Shown: piece by piece, positions 1 to 8,994 of the stretch
Layout of the letters: each line of letters starts with the position of its first letter
Position numbering within the stretch: position 1 is the stretch's first letter
Assembly: GCA_002338655.1 (NCBI GenBank)
Contig: DDIU01000012.1
Coordinates: forward strand, 4,137 to 68,136
From: Flammeovirgaceae bacterium UBA1842
Lineage (GTDB): Bacteria > Bacteroidota > Bacteroidia > Cytophagales > Cyclobacteriaceae
Direction: 5' to 3'
DNA length: 64,000 nt
The notes under the pieces: generated by a model
Seen by the model: only the letters and a program-made list of their open reading frames with translations
Told to the model about the DNA's origin: nothing
Database searches by the model: none
Position numbers and translations under genes: made by a program

Positions 1-27
1 AAGCAAAAAGTAAAAATACTGACCGCT

Positions 28-3000
28 CTATTTACCTTTGTCATATTGATCACAGGTTTTTTCATAATTAATATCTTCAGATACATAAGTGTCCCATTCG
101 TCCTGAGTCATATTTGTATCTATTTTACCACATATTTTATCGGCCATTACCTCAATGTTCGTTGGCCAGGCACGTACCACTTGCTCTTTGGTACCTGCCA
201 ATACCTGTGAATTATCGGGGCTAAATGCTACCGTAAATACCCAGTCAGGGTGGTCTTTTAAGGTAATGGGTTGAGCAGCAAGGTTTTTCCTGTTCCAAAG
301 CCTAACGGTTTTGTCTCTTGAAGCCGAGGCTAAAAACCTGCCATCCGTACTGAATTTCAAATCTTCAATAGGGGAGCTATGGCCCACAAACCTAGTGGCT
401 GGTTCGTTTCCGAATAGTTTAAACATTTTTATAAGACCACTCTCATCTCCCAAAGCAACCATATTGTCATTACTGATGGCGATATTAAGGACTTTTATGT
501 TGTTGTCATAAATAACTGATTCACTATAGGCATTATTAATATCATACATATAGATCTTACCATTATTACCCGCCCCAATAATATAGTTGCCATCATGAGA
601 CAAAGCAATGTCATTGAGCCTTGTAGATGTTTTAGCTACTTCTTTTACCGATTTAAAATCTGAAACCCGGATAGTCATGCCACCGTTGTCCAATGCAATA
701 AATGATTTATTACCGGGGGTTATAATCAAATTCCAAACGTCTCCTCGAAATCCTGAAAGCTCTGTACTTTGGTGACTATTGATATTAAATACTTCAACAA
801 AAGTTGCTCCACTGATTTTTGGATACTCTCCGCTGGCAATTAGTGTAGAATTGTCAGATGTTACGTCTATTGTCCGTACAATGTGATTTGGTCGCGTAGA
901 GACAATAGTATCTGCCACACGATTCTCTCCTTTGAGTGACCATTTTAATATTTTACCTTGAGTATCGGCAGTAAATATGTTGTTGCCTGTAGTAGACGAG
1001 GCAACCGCACGAACTCCTTTATCATGGCCACCAAGACTTTCAACCAATGGATCACCAAGATCTTTAATAGCATAGTAGAGCCCATCATAGATATCGTTAT
1101 CGTATACATCCCCTCCGTTAGCCGTATTGAAAATATAAGCTTGTTGTGCTAATAATCCTTTCAATATAGCCTGCTCCTTACGTAGTTGAGTAGATTTAAT
1201 GGCCATGGATTTGCCTATAGCAAGTAATCTTAGCTTGTCAGCAGCTTCTTTTGCTCGTTGTGCAGCAGATTTTTGTTCCTGTGCAACCTTCTCACTTGCC
1301 TCCGCTTTTTGCTGTTCAATACGGGCTCTTTCAGCACTTTGTTTAGCTGCAGTTTCTCCTAATTCCGCACGATGTTTTTGTGTTTCTGCTTCAGACTGAG
1401 CTTTTCTAGCTTCAATTTCGGCTAAACGAGCCTTTTCTGCTTCATCCTGAGCTTTTATAGCATTGGCGTCAGCTTTTATTTTTTCTTCGTTAGCTCTCTT
1501 TTCATTATCTTTTGCTAATTTCTCGTTTTCTTTCGCTAATGCTTCATTAGCAATTGCTTCTATTTTTGCTTGATCAGCCAGTGTTTTTTGATAGAATGCA
1601 TAAATCAAGAAACCAAGGGAAACTACCGTAGCGGTAGCCAATACCAGTGCAATAATCCGTGCATTTCTAAGCCTTCTTTTAGCCTGAAGCTCTTTTATCC
1701 GCTGTTCGGTCTCAAATTCTTTTTTGGAATATTCCAAAAAGATCATAGTTCGCTCAAAAGCCGGATGATACCGCTGACCCCAAACTAGGGTAGGGCGGTG
1801 TTTGGCCTGCCAGTTCAAAGCCAATTGTAAATCCGGTGGCCTCCAAAGACCTGCTTTACCTACTTGATACATGGCAGCGGCTTCAGATAATCGCAAATAC
1901 ATTTGTACCGCATCAGCCTCATCATCCACCCAGTTTTTCAATCGTACCCAAATCCTCATCAAACTCTCGTGAGAGATGTCGATCATGGATTTTGCATTAA
2001 GTTTTATGTGGTGGGCAGGGGTGAGCAATGACCTACTTGGGTCCCTGAATTTATCGATTACTGCAATTACCTCTTCTTCTGATACATCGGCTATAGCCGC
2101 AATTTCCCCAAGTCTGGTGGGTCTTCTAATGCCAAAATTCTCACCTCTTTTTTCGGTGATGGCCTTGAAAAGGAATTCACATATTAATTTTTGGTCATCA
2201 GTGAGCTCATCGTAAGCTTCATTAGCATGCATGGACAGGGCTTCTGCCATGGTACCGATTGCTTCATAATGCTTAATGTCGAGCGGCTCCTCTTGGTGGT
2301 CACGATATCTGCCCCAATACGACCAAGTTCGCATAAGCGCATGCTGTAAAATGGGCAATTGATCAGTACTATCGCCCAAATCGTTTAGCAGTTGTTGTGT
2401 TAATCGTTGTGCAATGGTAGCTTGCCCCACTGCTACAGGCCCTTCAATGGCCCTTCGCTTTTGATCGCGGGTCATTTGCGGGATGAGGTAGTGACTATCG
2501 TTGATTTTTTTTGTCAGGTCAGGAAATTGGGAACAATCCCCGATAAAATCTGAGCGCATGGTAATGGCCACATAGATAGGGACATCACTATAATTCATGG
2601 CCTCAATCAATAAATTGACAAATGCCAATGTTTCATTTACCGCTCCAGTATCATCGCTATCTTTAAACCTAAAAAGTTCTTCAAATTGATCGACCAGTAT
2701 TAGATAATTCTTATCCTCAGACTTTCTGGATTGCAGTATAGCTTCCACCAAGCCCAATGAACTACTACGGAGAAGTGTAGTAATGATGGTCTTCTTTATT
2801 TTCTTTTCCTCGTCATCCGATTCCAGAAAAACAGGGTCTTTTTCTATAATTGAATCTGCAAGGTTGTCTACAGGACCAGCACCGGGCCTTGTCACTATAA
2901 CTTCCCAATTAGGGCTGGCATCCGTTAAAAAACCACCATAGAGAATGGGTAATACCCCACAATATATAAATGATGATTTACCACTACCAGAAGGGCCAAT

Positions 3001-3177
3001 CACACTTACGAAGCGATGTTTTGATAGTTTCAGGAGAACTTCATCACTTTGACCTTCCCTACCAAAAAACAGATGGCTTTCTTCGATTTTAAATGGCCTC
3101 AATCCCGGAAAGGGATTATCAACACCCTGTTTCTCGAGTGGTGACAAAGGACCTGTATCTTCTAACACTTCACTCAT
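28..3177 (-). CDS. nSTAND1 NTPase with transmembrane helix, coiled coil and WD40 propeller
   Basis: Probable signal-dependent STAND NTPase. Residues 21-40 carry the nSTAND1 entry motif (NPFPGLRPF followed by FFGRE), Walker A is GPSGSGKSS at 61-69, Walker B is ILVDQFEELF at 160-169, and ISHESLMRIW near 401-410 is typical of the end of the module. A single hydrophobic helix lies at about 507-528, followed by a long Ala/Lys/Glu-rich coiled coil (about 530-665). WD40-like repeats fill about 710-1005, the clearest being GHSSPIEDLKFSTDGRFLAS and the repeat after it. The C-terminal tail has TQDEW and INYEKTC, a tail seen in other nSTAND1-WD40 proteins. The gene starts 4 bases after the TIR-like gene stops, so the two are surely cotranscribed. 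The inferred topology puts a cytosolic NTPase on one side of the membrane and the propeller on the other, unless the helix is peripheral. The trigger and output are unknown. Confidence 0.88.
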   Translation of the reverse strand: MSEVLEDTGPLSPLEKQGVDNPFPGLRPFKIEESHLFFGREGQSDEVLLKLSKHRFVSVIGPSGSGKSSFIYCGVLPILYGGFLTDASPNWEVIVTRPGAGPVDNLADSIIEKDPVFLESDDEEKKIKKTIITTLLRSSSLGLVEAILQSRKSEDKNYLILVDQFEELFRFKDSDDTGAVNETLAFVNLLIEAMNYSDVPIYVAITMRSDFIGDCSQFPDLTKKINDSHYLIPQMTRDQKRRAIEGPVAVGQATIAQRLTQQLLNDLGDSTDQLPILQHALMRTWSYWGRYRDHQEEPLDIKHYEAIGTMAEALSMHANEAYDELTDDQKLICEFLFKAITEKRGENFGIRRPTRLGEIAAIADVSEEEVIAVIDKFRDPSRSLLTPAHHIKLNAKSMIDISHESLMRIWVRLKNWVDDEADAVQMYLRLSEAAAMYQVGKAGLWRPPDLQLALNWQAKHRPTLVWGQRYHPAFERTMIFLEYSKKEFETEQRIKELQAKRRLRNARIIALVLATATVVSLGFLIYAFYQKTLADQAKIEAIANEALAKENEKLAKDNEKRANEEKIKADANAIKAQDEAEKARLAEIEARKAQSEAETQKHRAELGETAAKQSAERARIEQQKAEASEKVAQEQKSAAQRAKEAADKLRLLAIGKSMAIKSTQLRKEQAILKGLLAQQAYIFNTANGGDVYDNDIYDGLYYAIKDLGDPLVESLGGHDKGVRAVASSTTGNNIFTADTQGKILKWSLKGENRVADTIVSTRPNHIVRTIDVTSDNSTLIASGEYPKISGATFVEVFNINSHQSTELSGFRGDVWNLIITPGNKSFIALDNGGMTIRVSDFKSVKEVAKTSTRLNDIALSHDGNYIIGAGNNGKIYMYDINNAYSESVIYDNNIKVLNIAISNDNMVALGDESGLIKMFKLFGNEPATRFVGHSSPIEDLKFSTDGRFLASASRDKTVRLWNRKNLAAQPITLKDHPDWVFTVAFSPDNSQVLAGTKEQVVRAWPTNIEVMADKICGKIDTNMTQDEWDTYVSEDINYEKTCDQYDKGK

Positions 3178-3181
3178 GACA

Positions 3182-4636
3182 TTATTCTTTAATTTCTTCT
3201 AAAAACCCGTTTAACGAGTCTGTTGTAGCTTTACTGTCCCCACTAATCAGTGTGACATTATAGTTCTTATAGGCAGTAATATCCAGCTGATCTTTTTTGT
3301 TACTAATGATAGCCTTTCCTTTTATCGTTTTCCTTCTTCCAAAACCCGGTGCTTTAAGCAAATCCAATAGCTTCATACGTACCCACTGGTTATTCACCTC
3401 TCCTTGAAATATGACTGCTGCATCGAAACTTCTCAAATTGTTAATATGATCCCTTCTCAAGTCAAGTAACTCACCTTCAAAAGTCGGTACCAAAACAGTA
3501 AACCCAGCTTTTTCAATTTGTTCTTTCAAAGGTTTTACTTGTTTACTGTCTATTTTATCATGCAACAAATAAACCGTAGGTTTTCCATTTTCACTTAATA
3601 CCTGACCTTTTCCAAGCCGCTTGTCTATCCCAACTTCAATTAATTCTTCTCTAATAATATTTTTAAAGTCTTCAAGTGCAGTTTGTAAGATCTCTGTACC
3701 TTCTGATGAAGCTAAATCCCTTTTTATATTTTCGATAAAGGATATTTGTTTTTCGCTTGCTTGGGTCAGCTGATTGGATATCCAAATCAGACGGGCAAAT
3801 TTGGTCTTGTCCTTTAAATTAATACTCCTTTGAGAAGCGATTTGGTTCTGTATGTCCACAACAGATTTTTCACTTCCTGTAGGTATGTCACCGTATGAAC
3901 TTCCAATAAGGTGTATGGACAGGCTACATTTTTCCAACTCACTTTCAACTTCCTTCTTAAGTTCTTCCACATCTTGAGGAAGGGTGCGGTCGGGGAGTAC
4001 TTTATACCCATGACGCTGTAATTCCCTTTTAATAATGTTTCTCTGGATAGATAAATCGTGACCAGTCTCGGCAAGGAAAATGCAACGCCTTTCCATTGTT
4101 TTTTTAACTTCCTTAGGTGCCTCAATTTGATTGAGTTTCAATAGGGATTCATGAATATCATAGGCTAAATCCACCATTTTCATCCAAAAATCACGCTCTG
4201 CTTCCGCACTAAAAAAATCAATGTAGTCTTCCACCTCACCAGAGTCCTGATCTATTTCAAAAAGCTCATACCCTAACATAGAGGTCAGCTTTGAAGGCTG
4301 TTCTTCCGTTGAAATTGGCCGCTTGAATATCTTAAAAACCCGCTGAGTGGCATCCTTTTTAGTTGAGGTAAGAAAAGATTCCAATGTATCAAGTGATTCG
4401 CCAGACGCTATGAAGGCAGGTGAAAGAATGGGTAACAATACGGCCACTTTACTGAGGTTGCCCCCAGTAATACTGTCATGTTCAGATTTGAGCATGATAT
4501 TTGGTTTTTTACCCAAAACTTGAACCAACATTAATTCAAGAAATCGTTTGAAATCAGTTACCCAACCGTTGGCATCCCCTTTTTGTTGGTTATCCTCATT
4601 TGCAAAAGTTATTAATACGTCAATTTCAAAAGCCAT
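3182..4636 (-). CDS. Multi-domain protein with TIR-like and DUF4062-like regions
   Basis: 484 residues with no signal peptide or membrane helix. Three Rossmann-like segments can be read. Residues 5-90 look like a divergent TIR domain: DVLITFANED, then VAVLLPILSPAFIAS and a Glu (E86) close to where TIR NADases hold the catalytic Glu. Residues 183-250 read like DUF4062: RCIFLAETGHDL, RNIIKRELQRHGYKVLPD and LSIHLIGSSYG. Residues 353-430 form a third TIR-like unit (TVYLLHD, GFTVLVP, AAVIFQGE). DUF4062 and TIR domains often sit with STAND ATPases, which agrees with the neighbouring nSTAND1 gene 4 bases downstream. The NTT-HEAT gene ends 11 bases upstream. Whether it degrades NAD or only signals or scaffolds cannot be told from sequence. 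The domain assignments are by eye. Confidence 0.75.
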   Translation of the reverse strand: MAFEIDVLITFANEDNQQKGDANGWVTDFKRFLELMLVQVLGKKPNIMLKSEHDSITGGNLSKVAVLLPILSPAFIASGESLDTLESFLTSTKKDATQRVFKIFKRPISTEEQPSKLTSMLGYELFEIDQDSGEVEDYIDFFSAEAERDFWMKMVDLAYDIHESLLKLNQIEAPKEVKKTMERRCIFLAETGHDLSIQRNIIKRELQRHGYKVLPDRTLPQDVEELKKEVESELEKCSLSIHLIGSSYGDIPTGSEKSVVDIQNQIASQRSINLKDKTKFARLIWISNQLTQASEKQISFIENIKRDLASSEGTEILQTALEDFKNIIREELIEVGIDKRLGKGQVLSENGKPTVYLLHDKIDSKQVKPLKEQIEKAGFTVLVPTFEGELLDLRRDHINNLRSFDAAVIFQGEVNNQWVRMKLLDLLKAPGFGRRKTIKGKAIISNKKDQLDITAYKNYNVTLISGDSKATTDSLNGFLEEIKE

Positions 4637-4647
4637 ATAAACTATAG

Positions 4648-7600
4648 TTAGTCTGCTACCTCTTTGGTAAGCGTTTCTTCAATATTTTTAATAAATCCTT
4701 GAGCCAACTCATGATGATTGGCCATTACATTATAAAAATCGTAAACAGAAATGTGGAAGACAACAGCATCCCCAAAAGCTTCAATCTCATCACCGTCATC
4801 CGATCCTTCTAATTTGAATAGGTTTCCATATACGGCCCCTTTCTTGACGCGTTTGATCTCCTTTCCATCTTTTTTGATAAATACTTCTCCATCAGCCACC
4901 ACATAGATTCTCTCTTCCGCCTCAGTTTTAGGGATAGCTAATTTTTCGCTAGGCTTTAGGTTCGTATTGCTCATTTTATCAACCAAGTCACAAAGGAGCA
5001 ACCCTTTGATATCCTTAAAGAAGGGAACGGTCTTTAAGTACATGACCATTTCGATACCCATATAGTACCCATCATAGAGCCCTTCTTCAAGACTGTTTTT
5101 CTCAACAGTGTCATTGAGAAGTTTGCGTACTTCAGGTTTAAGCCTTTCACTTATCTGGTTAAATGAGTTCTTATCTTTATTAAACATTACCCATGCTGCC
5201 ACTTCCTGTAAAAAGGCATCGTTATTAAACAATTGAGCAATCAATCCACGGCTTACCCTAAACTCATCCACAAAGGCAAGTGAATGGATGGTGCAGGCCT
5301 TGGTCCACCTATTGACCTGATTGTGATTTTTGTTCAGTAAATAATTGAGCACCTGAACGAGGTTGTAATTTTCCCTAGGAAAGAATCCTTGCAGCTGAAT
5401 GATTTTCTCATGGATCGGAATGTCATCGATCAGTGGAAACAGCTTCGGCTTTAGCTCTTGGGACACAAACAAATCACAAAGTTCTATTGCAAAGGCGATT
5501 CCTTCTGATGTATTCGACTCAATATTATCCCTAACCAGCTGGACAGACTGTGGGTCATAGAGGATGGACATGTACATATATACCGTGTCGTAATTCTCGT
5601 CAATTTCCTCTTTAATAGCGTCCCTTAAGTATTTGAAATGATCTAATTTAGGTATTTCACCAAGCGCAGCAAGGTTCCACAGTACTTTGCTCATTTCATT
5701 CTCCATCAAATTGGTAAGAATAGAAACTTGCCTATCTGAAGCTTGGTAGTTGAAATATCGAAAAGAGAGCAATATCTGCCTAACTATCCGTCTGTCAGGG
5801 TGTTCAATTTTATTCCAAAGTAAGTCCACGGTTTTGGGCCCACCAATACGGCCTATTATCTGAACTATTTTTAATCGGGCATGATCTGTTTGACCGGATT
5901 TGTGGAAAGCAGTCTCTAGTGTGAATAGGGCTGCTTCACCAGCCTCCACTAGGGCCGAGGCTGCTGCATTACTGAATGTGGGTGAATTCAGCATTTCAAC
6001 CAATATGCCCCAGGTTTCTGGCCTTTTAACTTTTCTGGAAGTGATTACGGCTTCCATTTTTACTTTAGGATCAATATCTCTTAAAAGCTCAAGAAGGATA
6101 AAGATGTTTTTAGGATTAATAAGCTTGCGCAATAATTTGGCAGCTAATATTCGATCTTGACTTTTGAAGCTTTTACTTAATCTTCCCAGTTTATCAGCTG
6201 GCACCGAAATGATTTCGTTATCTTCAGAGTCTTGTACGGCCCTTTTGGCCAGGCTACTAAACTCTGAATCCTTTTCGAATTCCAAATCAAGTATTTTTAT
6301 CTTTTCTTTGGCATAATCTGCAATCTTGCGCGAATCACTTTCCAATAATTTGACAATAGAGGACTCAAATAAGGCAGGTTCCATTTTCTCCATTAATTTA
6401 AGCCCATAGATCACTTTTTGATCTGTTTTACTATTGATTTCATTTTCAAGGACTTTGTTTACGGAGTATTCTTTTTCTATTGTGTTTTCTGATTTTTCCT
6501 TATTTTTCACAAGGGTGTCTTGCAAAGTGTGTTTGTAATTATTGTGCATTTTCCGTGTGATATAATACCATAAAGCCAATACTGGTAGTGTAAAAATGGT
6601 GATGTGAATCAAAGAAAACACCTGGACCTTGTTTATTAGGATAATCAAGCCCCCTGCAATAAGTCCAGCTAATGCAGTTACAACCCCTTCAATTTTAGTT
6701 TGCACGTCAAACCGGATGGTACTATCTATTGGAAGAAAGTAGAGTTTAAATGCCGGGCCATCCAAAGCATCCTTTAATGATGAAATGAACAACTTGCTCA
6801 TGGCAATGATAATAAAGAAGAAGATGATGGTCTCACTACCGGCAGTATAACCAAATGAATATCCAATAGGAATGGCAATGGCAGTAAATATCCCCAATAG
6901 GATGGGGTTGACAAGTAGCGACACTTTTAGGCCGTATAAGGCAATAATCCGATCCGTGATAAATGTTTGAAACAAAAAACTGAAAATAACTACCGTTGCT
7001 TCAAATAGACTTAAAAATGTAGGAAGTTCATTCTCATCAAATTTGGATGTGGTAACCGTCAAAAATGAATAATCAACGAAGTTGATGCCTACCATGGATA
7101 TGATCACAAACAAAGCCATTAAAGCGATGTATGGATTTTGTATTATTTTTCCATAGGAGATACTTTTATTTTCTACTTGGCCTTCGGTTATAAACAGATT
7201 GCTTCTTGTGATGTATAAAAACATTAAAAAGTCACCAATAATGGCAAAAAGGCTAATAAAAAGTAGATTTTGTGTGGAAGTATAGGTTAATATAACGGGT
7301 ATAGAAAACAATGCTATAATTGAGGCAATCAGTTGTCCCGTATCGATCCCACCTATAATTCGTTTGGCTTGACGTAAGGTGAACATTTTGGAAAATGATC
7401 CCCAAAAAACCAATAGAACTATAAAATTGGCTGGAATTACAAAAGTAAAGGCAAAAAAGTAAATAGGGAGTGGGTCTTCCAATAACCGAAATGCGACTTC
7501 AATTCCAAGCAGCGTCAAGGTCAATATAAAGAGGGAGGTAAGTCCCAGTGTTTTAAAGGATATCCTGTTCTGGAAAAAATTATAAACCGCTGTAAAAATG

Positions 7601-7812
7601 ATGCCCAAAATACCTCCAACCAAGATAGCTAAGGGAAGTTGCTCCTTTACTTGATCAGGATCAAGGTTGTTCAAAAACAAACTGGCCGCCCCAACATCGA
7701 GGGTGGCCAGAAATATACCCATGAAAAATCCCATGCCCAATAATGAGAATGTTTGGGTGGACTCTTCATCGTTTATATCCAGTACCTTAAGTAAAGTTCT
7801 TTTTATTTCCAT
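4648..7812 (-). CDS. NTT-type nucleotide translocase-like membrane protein fused to HEAT repeats and a cNMP-binding-like domain
   Basis: The ATG at 7812 is preferred to the TTG one codon upstream. Residues 20-420 have about 10-12 hydrophobic helices and resemble the ATP/ADP translocase (Npt1/Npt2) branch of the MFS; the stretch around residues 348-376 (KDALDGPAFKLYF, IDSTIRFD, TKIEG) is the best signature. Residues of about 460-900 are helical HEAT-like repeats (for example LLELLRDIDPKVKMEAV). Residues of about 920-1045 resemble a cyclic-nucleotide-binding domain (FFKDIKG, YVVADGEVFIKKDG, VFHISVYDF), but the phosphate-binding cassette lacks the usual FGE and the conserved Arg, so cNMP binding is doubtful. 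It is the first gene of the tight trio. Known NTT proteins exchange nucleotides across membranes; the substrate here is unknown. Confidence 0.82.
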   Translation of the reverse strand: MEIKRTLLKVLDINDEESTQTFSLLGMGFFMGIFLATLDVGAASLFLNNLDPDQVKEQLPLAILVGGILGIIFTAVYNFFQNRISFKTLGLTSLFILTLTLLGIEVAFRLLEDPLPIYFFAFTFVIPANFIVLLVFWGSFSKMFTLRQAKRIIGGIDTGQLIASIIALFSIPVILTYTSTQNLLFISLFAIIGDFLMFLYITRSNLFITEGQVENKSISYGKIIQNPYIALMALFVIISMVGINFVDYSFLTVTTSKFDENELPTFLSLFEATVVIFSFLFQTFITDRIIALYGLKVSLLVNPILLGIFTAIAIPIGYSFGYTAGSETIIFFFIIIAMSKLFISSLKDALDGPAFKLYFLPIDSTIRFDVQTKIEGVVTALAGLIAGGLIILINKVQVFSLIHITIFTLPVLALWYYITRKMHNNYKHTLQDTLVKNKEKSENTIEKEYSVNKVLENEINSKTDQKVIYGLKLMEKMEPALFESSIVKLLESDSRKIADYAKEKIKILDLEFEKDSEFSSLAKRAVQDSEDNEIISVPADKLGRLSKSFKSQDRILAAKLLRKLINPKNIFILLELLRDIDPKVKMEAVITSRKVKRPETWGILVEMLNSPTFSNAAASALVEAGEAALFTLETAFHKSGQTDHARLKIVQIIGRIGGPKTVDLLWNKIEHPDRRIVRQILLSFRYFNYQASDRQVSILTNLMENEMSKVLWNLAALGEIPKLDHFKYLRDAIKEEIDENYDTVYMYMSILYDPQSVQLVRDNIESNTSEGIAFAIELCDLFVSQELKPKLFPLIDDIPIHEKIIQLQGFFPRENYNLVQVLNYLLNKNHNQVNRWTKACTIHSLAFVDEFRVSRGLIAQLFNNDAFLQEVAAWVMFNKDKNSFNQISERLKPEVRKLLNDTVEKNSLEEGLYDGYYMGIEMVMYLKTVPFFKDIKGLLLCDLVDKMSNTNLKPSEKLAIPKTEAEERIYVVADGEVFIKKDGKEIKRVKKGAVYGNLFKLEGSDDGDEIEAFGDAVVFHISVYDFYNVMANHHELAQGFIKNIEETLTKEVAD

Positions 7813-7927
7813 CAAGAATTACAATAATCGGGTCAAGATATGTAATAAATCAACAAATTCTAAACAATTTCGACATTAAGTGAATGAGTTTTAACACCAA
7901 AAAGCATGTTTGTGATGGATAGTGTCA

Positions 7928-8821
7928 TTATCGTATTTTTTCAACCCCAGATTTGAGATGTAAGTCTCGTTGTGGAAAAGGAATCTCAACCCCGTGTTCT
8001 TTAAACTTTTCGAAGATTGAATAATACAGTTGGCTTTTTAGATTGGTTGGTCTGTTGGCATAATCGTAAGTCCAAACACGCAGATTGAAATTCAATGAAC
8101 TTTCACCAAATTCATCAAATAAAACCTCTGGAGCTGGGTTGTCTAGCACCCCTTCATTTTCACTGGAAACTTCCAATAGTAGTTTTTTAATGAAGGCAGG
8201 ATCCTCTTTATAAGCTACGCCAACTTGAAACCTAAAAGCTACGCTTCTATCATTATGGCTCCAATTGATTACAGTTGAGCTAATGAACTCTGAGTTGGGC
8301 ACAATTACTATGATATTGTCATTAGTGAGGATCATCGTAGCACGTGCCGATATTTTTTTTACCTCACCCACAATATTACCCACTTCAATGCGGTCACCCA
8401 CCTTTATGGGTTGTTCGAATAGTATGATGAGACCTGATATGAAATTATTGGTAATGTTTTGAAGCCCAAATCCTATACCTACCCCCAAGGCACCGGCCAT
8501 AATACTCAATGTGCTTAAATCAATGCCGGCCGTTTGTACAACTACCATTAAACCTATTACTAGAATGGAATATCTAATGATGGTAGCTATGGAGTGACTG
8601 GTGGCTTCGGTTGTTCCATACCGGTTAGAGATATATCTGCCCAAAAATTCACTTAGTTTACGGGCAAGGTAGATAAGGATAAATACCGAAACTATCAGGA
8701 AAAGGATGGTACTTATTGTAATATCGGATTTACCAATGGAAAACAATTTAATGGTAAACAAATGCCCTACTTTTTCAAAAAAGTCTACTGTATTTTGAAC
8801 AAAAAGTTTAAATTTTTCCAT
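7928..8821 (-). CDS. MscS-family mechanosensitive channel
   Basis: 297 residues, the small MscS size. Hydrophobic helices at about 36-53 and 80-97 precede the pore helix at about 104-127, which has the family pattern GALGVGIGFGLQN. The beta domain follows with EQPIKVGDRIEV and a C-terminal alpha/beta cage region ending near FPQRDLHL. Such channels open on membrane tension and release osmolytes. It ends 115 bases before the NTT-HEAT gene on the same strand, far enough for a separate promoter, so operon membership with the nSTAND/TIR/NTT trio is possible but unproven. Confidence 0.93.
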   Translation of the reverse strand: MEKFKLFVQNTVDFFEKVGHLFTIKLFSIGKSDITISTILFLIVSVFILIYLARKLSEFLGRYISNRYGTTEATSHSIATIIRYSILVIGLMVVVQTAGIDLSTLSIMAGALGVGIGFGLQNITNNFISGLIILFEQPIKVGDRIEVGNIVGEVKKISARATMILTNDNIIVIVPNSEFISSTVINWSHNDRSVAFRFQVGVAYKEDPAFIKKLLLEVSSENEGVLDNPAPEVLFDEFGESSLNFNLRVWTYDYANRPTNLKSQLYYSIFEKFKEHGVEIPFPQRDLHLKSGVEKIR

Positions 8822-8994
8822 TGTAAATTATGAGCTGCGAGGTTAAGATATTAAAAATTAAGGCATTATGCTTTAATTTTGATTTCTAATCGGTTATAAT
8901 TTTTTGTTTAATTATCTTACTTTCGAAGATTCGTGGGTTTAGGGCAATTGAATGATTAGATTTATTTGACCCCAAAAGTAAAAACATTATAGAA

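Noticed and set aside
28..8821. Prophage or integrative element carrying the nSTAND/TIR/NTT genes
   Set aside because: No integrase, attachment-site repeat, tRNA or phage gene is visible on the side that can be seen; the left boundary is outside the window.
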